Source: Tridacna crocea
Taxonomy: Eukaryota > Mollusca > Bivalvia > Cardiida > Cardiidae
Assembly: GCA_943736015.1 (NCBI GenBank)
Contig: OX031056.1
Location: 66,367,277 to 66,431,276 of the forward strand
Length of the DNA stretch: 64,000 nucleotides
Reading direction: 5' to 3'
Numbering within the stretch: the stretch's first letter is position 1; the number at the start of each line of letters is the position of its first letter. Below the pieces are notes generated by a model. That model had not been told where the DNA came from, did not search any database, and saw only the letters and a list, made by a program, of their open reading frames with translations. Both the position numbers and the translations under genes were made by a program. Of this stretch, positions 58,843 to 64,000 are shown piece after piece.

Positions 58843-60231
58843 CTAAATGAGACACTGGAGGTTTCATTAGCAAGTTTAAGGAATTATAAGTGATCCCAAT
58901 TTACTAACCCAAGATGTTGGATTATTCTGCAGTAAAAAAGCTCATTCTGGCATAGACTTCTTGTAGGACCAGCCTGCAGTAATATACAGTAAGTGACAAG
59001 TTCAGAAGAATTAAGACACCTTCCCTCCCCCAAGAAAGGTGAGAGAAAATCCAGGAAAAACTGGCTCACTTTTACTATAATGAAGATTACATTCTATTTG
59101 ACTTTGGAAACATTAGTTAATGTTTGTTTCAGAGTTGGCTACTTTCAGCTTTATGTCTAATTGGCCACTTTCTGATGTATTTGTCTTACACATGTATAGG
59201 TATATGGTACTGAGATTTATATCATAGAAGGGAGGACAAAAAGACAACAAAAATTACAACACAGAGTTTTTTGACATGGTTAACACACTACGAAACATAT
59301 AGTACGAAAAACCAGCCTTACATACCATTACATGAGAGCGGTCATCCGAGAGCTAAAAATGAGACATTCAGTAGTAATATCTCAATCAATTCTCAAACTT
59401 TCAACCTCCCCCCCCCTTACAAACCACTCTTCTCATCTTGCAAGACTATTAAGTCCCTCTGAAAACAATTTTGTGGAAGGATCAATACTACAAAAGTAGA
59501 ATTTAAATTTTCCATCTGTCAACTGTTCAAATTAATTTCATATTTAATATATATCTAAAAAATAATGTCTCTATTTCTTTTAAAGTACAATTAAGTACTA
59601 TAAACTTTGTCTTTTGCCTAAATCATTTTTAGATTTAAAGATATGACATGACATAAAAGTTTTACTCATATAAAACACTACTATCTAGTGTTGAATGTGT
59701 TAATATTGCTTTCAACTTGTGCAGGTTTCCTGGGTCAAACACCCATAGTAAGGAAAATGCTTTGCCAAAGGTCACTGTCAGATTGCTGGTCTTCAGCCAG
59801 GAACAAAAGGACACAAACACTGCAAATCGAACAACAACAGCAAAAGACAAAATCGTATCACCCTCTGTAAATGAAATGTTTGCATGAGGTTGAATAAAAT
59901 ATAGTTTGAAAGGGTGTTGGGAAAGAATGTAATCACTAGAAATTAATTTCTTCTAGCTCAGCTCTAAGTAAATTGTGTACACACTAACTGAAGCAAAAGA
60001 AAAAAGTCTAAAATGTGATGAAAATCAGAGGAAATACCAAACAGGTAATAAAATAACTATTTATCCAAAATTGGTAACTGCATGTGAATCAAGTAGACAA
60101 AATAGAGGGAGACAACTATCGAATGGCCAAAGATCGCAAAGACATTTTATCTAATTCACTATGCGATAACCAAAGTTTTTCCCCTTTGTTTCTCATTTTG
60201 TACTGTAATCCTTCGTCACAATCAACAGTTC
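58843..60231. other. Unassigned
   Basis: AT-rich, with a short C run at 59408-59416. No exon, repeat family or long frame that I can support. Confidence 0.45.
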
Positions 60232-60425
60232 TTTTCCCTAATAATCCCAAATTCTAATATATGACTGCTTTGAGGAAGAACAGGTTGCTGAGAAAAGGAG
60301 AAAATGCCAGTTGTAAGCATTTTCTCCTTTCCTCAAAATGTTTTCAAAAGGCTTTTGAAAACATTGTGGGGAAAGAAGGAAAGGCTTACAACAAGCCTTT
60401 TCTTCTTTTCTCATATTATGACAAC
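60232..60425. mobile_element. Composite TTAA MITE with two hairpins
   Basis: Two hairpins in a row: AAAAGGAGAAAATGCCAG and inverse, then GGGGAAAGAAGGAAAGGCTT and inverse (GGCTTACAACAAGCC). Ends worn. Confidence 0.6.
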
Positions 60426-60970
60426 ACAAACCATAAAGGACTTATAATTTTACTACAAAGAAATTTCTTGTGATCTGCTTGGATAATATACCCCAAACAT
60501 AACTATGGGTCATGTACATTGGCAAGACCAATTATTGATGTAAAAGCAGTTTCCCTTTCTGAGGACCTATACATCACCACACTATCAACACAACATCCAA
60601 AATGGCGCCATCGATCACATCTACACCAAGATTATAATGCACTGCCCATTTTAGCATGTACATGTATTACCAAGAGTTCAGTGATGTCACTTCCCAGTGA
60701 TGTCAGTTTTCATTGAATTTGGGCACTCATGAGTAAAATTCTACTTCATCAGCTTACTCAATTTCTTCAATCAAAAAGCAGGTAAAATTCGCTTACGGTT
60801 GTCACCTGAGGACCCGTAATAGAAAACAGCTATTTCCACTTTAAATCATCCATTAATATTTGCTATTATTAAAAACGAAGTCTTATTGAACTAGAACCAA
60901 GCCACTGTGTCCTTTTCTTCCTTCTTAGAATTACTACGTGTATTTATAAATCTAAAACCTCTATATTCTC

Positions 60971-61199
60971 TTAACCCATTACCACACAATTCCTACTTTT
61001 GATGACCCTGAGAAAGAAGCCTTTGATAAACTTTGTGGGAAAAGAAGAAAATGGTGGTAACCAGCATTTTCTCCTTTTCCCACAATGTTTTCCACCCTTC
61101 ACAACACAAATATCAAATTTTCAGTTACTTTTATTTTGTCCTCTGCAAATGCTTTCAATTTAGACAAGCCTAAAATTTTGTTGTTTGGTAAAGAGTTAA
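60971..61199 (+). mobile_element. TTAA MITE family A
   Basis: TTAA both ends; near consensus, one arm mismatch (AATGGTGGTAACC). Confidence 0.86.
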
Positions 61200-61401
61200 C
61201 AAAGAGGGATAACAATTACCTCCCTTTTCTGGAAATTAACAGAAGTATCAAAAAATGTTTTCAAGATAGACATCAAAGGAATTTCTGGTTGGTTAAAAAT
61301 GTGCAAAAGTATTTTTTATCTGTATAAATTCTAATGTATCAATTATCAAGAATTCACAGCTTTTTTCCATGCTGCACTAGATATGTTTCGGGTCTACTAC
61401 C

Positions 61402-61629
61402 TTAACCCATTACCACACGACAAAATTTTTGACTGGTCCAAATTGAAAGCATTTGCAGACGACAAAATAAAAGTGACTGAAAATTTGAATTTTTTTTTGT
61501 GAAGGGTAGAAAACACTGTGGGAAAAGGAGAAAATGCTGGTTACCAGCATTTTCTCCTTTTCCCACATTGTTTTCAAAAGGCTTCTTTCTCAGGGGCGTC
61601 AAAAGTAGGATTGTGTGGTAATAGGTTAA
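61402..61629 (-). mobile_element. TTAA MITE family A
   Basis: TTAA both ends, hairpin almost perfect. 61630-61953 beyond it is unassigned. Confidence 0.87.
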
Positions 61630-61953
61630 CAAACATTGAAATGGTAAAAGTTTGCAGTATAATGAATTCACTGTATGGTCAGGTAGCAGGGGACTTGGGA
61701 CACTTGTTCACAGCTGCAATGAATCAGTGAGGTGGTGACATGATTCACAACAGGCATGACCAAGTTTCCAAATCCCCCTTCCACCTGACTGTGCTACTGC
61801 CAACGTCATACTTTTCTGTTCCCAAACATTATCTCTGTAGTGACAAGGATAAAGCTAAAATAAGGACACTGTTCATACAGAGCAAAGGACACACAGATTC
61901 ATGTCACAATCATAACTGGGTGGTAACAGATCTTTCTGATGAGGCAATGACTG

Positions 61954-62179
61954 CCACCCTTTACCAAACAATCCTGCATTTTCACAATCTTGAGGAAGAG
62001 GCCTTTTGACAACATTGTGGAAAAGAAGAAAATGCTGTTTACTAGCATCTTCTCCTTTTCCCGCAATGTTTTCACCCTTGTCAAAACATTTAAGTTCATA
62101 TTTAAGACTTTCAAATTGGTTGCATGCAGATGCTTTCAAGTTGGAAGGGTTCAAACTTAGTTGTCTTTGAAAGGGTTAA
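61954..62179 (+). mobile_element. TTAA MITE, CCAAACAATCCTGC subtype
   Basis: 5' target site lost; worn hairpin (GCTGTTTACTAGC); 3' GAAAGGGTTAA. Confidence 0.75.
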
Positions 62180-62479
62180 ACCTGTACCGAACAAATCTTG
62201 AAACGATAAGCTTTAAAGAAGTTGGTTTTGTAAACATTGTGGCAAAAGGAGGTTTTAGGCATCTCCTGAATGCATTGCACCAAGTAAGTTGTATCGCAGT
62301 TTTGGGGTCCATCAAAATTTAATGCACTTTGTGTAACAACTTTTTGTGTAACAACTTGCTGAACCCAAGGGTACAAAATCATCCCTAGATATGTTGAAAT
62401 TTGACCAGAAAGAAAAGGTTTTGATCCAGGTCAGGTTTAGTGGAACATGTTAAGTTCCCTTTTCTCTGAGCTCAGCTTG

Positions 62480-62548
62480 TTTGCTTTTGCATAATGCTTT
62501 CAATCTGGACAACTCCGAACTTTTTTGTCATCTGGTAAAGAGTAAAAT
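62480..62548 (+). mobile_element. TTAA MITE right-end fragment
   Basis: TGCATAATGCTTTCAATCTGG to CTGGTAAAGAGTAAAATC. Confidence 0.5.
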
Positions 62549-62739
62549 CTACGTCATGTTGCCTCTTGTGCCTACTGAACACTGGGACTAAACAGATACA
62601 GGATTTATCAAAAACTTGACTGGCTGTCAACATACTCTAACAATTAGGGAGCTTTATCATTTCAGAAGTAGCTGATAATACACCCAGTTATCTGTGCTGA
62701 AACACCTGCAGTGACAACTCGTCAGCTTTGTGACCCATC

Positions 62740-62840
62740 ACACAAAGAAGGGACCTTCTGGTAACTGCGAAAAGGGTCAACCCTGGTCAGACTGCGCGAT
62801 TCGCGCAGTCTGACCAGGGTCGACACTTTTCGCTTTTATG
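62740..62840. repeat. Family H, perfect inner palindrome
   Basis: CCCTGGTCAGACTGCGCGA (62781-62799) and its exact inverse (62801-62819) with one base between; imperfect pairing continues outward to 62767 and 62833. Confidence 0.8.
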
Positions 62841-62886
62841 AAATTTTCTGTATAAGTGGTCATTCTTCTTTGTTTTACAATTATTT

Positions 62887-63113
62887 TTAACCCATTACCA
62901 CACAATCCCTACTTTTGACATCCCTCAGAGAAAGAGGCCTATAGAAAACATTGTGGGAAAAGGAGAAAATGCTGGTAACCAGCATTTCTCCTTTTCCCGC
63001 ACTGTTTTCTACCCTTCACAAAACAAAAATCAATTTTTCAGTCACTTTTTTGTCGTCTGCAAATGCTTTTGATTTGGACAAGCCTAAAATTTTGTTGTTT
63101 GGTAATGGGTTAA
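62887..63113 (+). mobile_element. TTAA MITE family A
   Basis: Full length, near consensus; slightly shortened right arm. Confidence 0.87.
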
Positions 63114-63215
63114 ACTATTCAACTCAAATTGACCTGCGCTATGTTTGATCTGTTTTCAGGTAAATGATGCTTGGAATTTTAAGATGGTCCCTCTTTACGT
63201 GACCGGTTACATATG

Positions 63216-63446
63216 TTTACTCTTTACCATATACGGCAAAATCTTACACTGGTTCAAACAGAAAAGATTTGCCAACAACTAATCAATAAAAAATTCAATG
63301 TGCCTTAAATGGTGGTATTTGTCTGTGATAGGTAAGAAAAATCGGGGAGAAATGCAGGTTATCAGCATTTTCCCCATTTCAAAACATGTTTGATGAAGCC
63401 ATCTTCTTTGGTTCATTCATTTTTGGATTTGTATGGGAAAGGGTTA
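63216..63446 (-). mobile_element. TTAA MITE, worn
   Basis: TTTACTCTTTACCATATACGG to GGGAAAGGGTTAA; weak hairpin. Confidence 0.68.
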
Positions 63447-63545
63447 ACCTTTTACCACACAATCTGAGTTTCATCATTCAGTCATAAGAGAGAAGACTTT
63501 TTGAAAACATTGTTGAAAAAAAGACAACATGTTGGTAACCAGCAG
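63443..63545 (+). mobile_element. TTAA MITE, cut in its loop
   Basis: Shares TTAA with the previous copy; reads to TTGGTAACCAGCAG and then gives way to unrelated sequence. The other half is not seen before the window ends. Confidence 0.7.
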
Positions 63546-64000
63546 TGTTGCATCCAGGGCGCGCGATCGCGCAAATCCCACTTTTTTTACTTTAAATCCC
63601 ACAATTTTAGATTTTCTCGGGTGGCAACTCCCGCAGAAACGGATATAATCCCCCGCTCTGTAATAGTCAGTGCGCAACAAAATTGTATTTTACATGTATG
63701 GAAAACGCTCGTGTACTCGATTCCTGCCAAAAATAATAACCCGCATATCAGTTTTGTAGCGAAATAAGGTCGTAACCATAACAGTCTACAATTTCACTTA
63801 CACCAGTTAACCGATAACTTTTTGGGGAAATACCCGTATGACGTAATCGACAAGAGGGATACATGGCATTGTTCAATTCTTCGGATTACGTAATTGACTT
63901 GTATTGGGATATGTGCTATTGAGCAATACCCCGGTAGTAATTTCAACACGTGTAGGATTAAATTGTGTACCAAATTTGAACGCGGAATATATTTAAATTC
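63546..64000. other. Unclassified sequence, possibly an insertion running off the window
   Basis: Begins TGTTGCATCCAGGGCGCGCG, has a GCGCGATCGCGC palindrome, then ATCCCACTTTTTTTACTTTAA. CpG-richer than the rest of the window. No frame or family recognised. Confidence 0.35.

Overview
The window is animal nuclear DNA: AT-rich, with spliced genes and dense short transposons. The repeat content (palindromic TTAA elements, tRNA-type SINEs with a GGCGTTAAAC core, elements beginning ACAAGAG with internal tandem repeats) resembles what is known from bivalve molluscs. I suggest a bivalve by recognition only; no search was run.

There is one clear gene. It lies on the minus strand and encodes a non-muscle/smooth-type myosin II heavy chain (the zipper, MYH9/10/11 branch). 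Eighteen exons are placed to the base, from the switch I region of the motor (highest coordinate, 36058) through relay, loop 2, SH1/SH2, converter and both IQ motifs into the S2 coiled coil (lowest coordinate, 481). They total 2636 nt, about 878 residues, and stay in one frame across all 17 introns. The 5' exons (N-terminus, P-loop) are not in the window: 36059-64000 appears to be a single intron of more than 27.9 kb, or intron plus upstream DNA. The 3' exons of the rod lie beyond position 1. Two small exon-like islands (44038-44055 and 58777-58842) have the phase expected of alternative loop 1 exons. A third coding-looking island (about 40430-40640) is unidentified.

The rest is mostly transposon sequence. 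About 85 intact or broken copies of a roughly 228 bp TTAA-flanked, piggyBac-like MITE cover about a quarter to a third of the window. All have related ends (TTAACCCTTTACCA / TGGTAAAGGGTTAA) and a near-perfect central hairpin with arms of about 33 nt. Three main families are named here: A (core GCTGGTNACCAGC), B (ends TACTCCATAGATACTC and GCCTTATGGGGTAAAGGG) and C (core GCTCGTNANGAGC inside GGAGAAATT). Copies sit in both orientations, share TTAA sites end to end, insert into each other, and are interrupted by other elements. Strand is given as + when the end reading CACACAATCCC (A), TACTCCATAG (B) or CAAACAAGCC (C) comes first.

Other repeats are: a palindromic family with GGGCCCGTATTCACCAACC ends (E); a family centred on CTATGTTGTGGGTACTCATT (D); short palindromes built on a GATCAGACTGCACA core (G) and on AGACTGCGC/CAGGCTGA cores (H); reverse-oriented SINEs; two roughly 1.5 kb elements with seven internal tandem repeats each (13916-15530 and 33281-34718); and a 1.77 kb TA-flanked DNA transposon relic (15912-17680). 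No autonomous transposase gene, retrovirus-like element, RNA gene or CRISPR was recognised.
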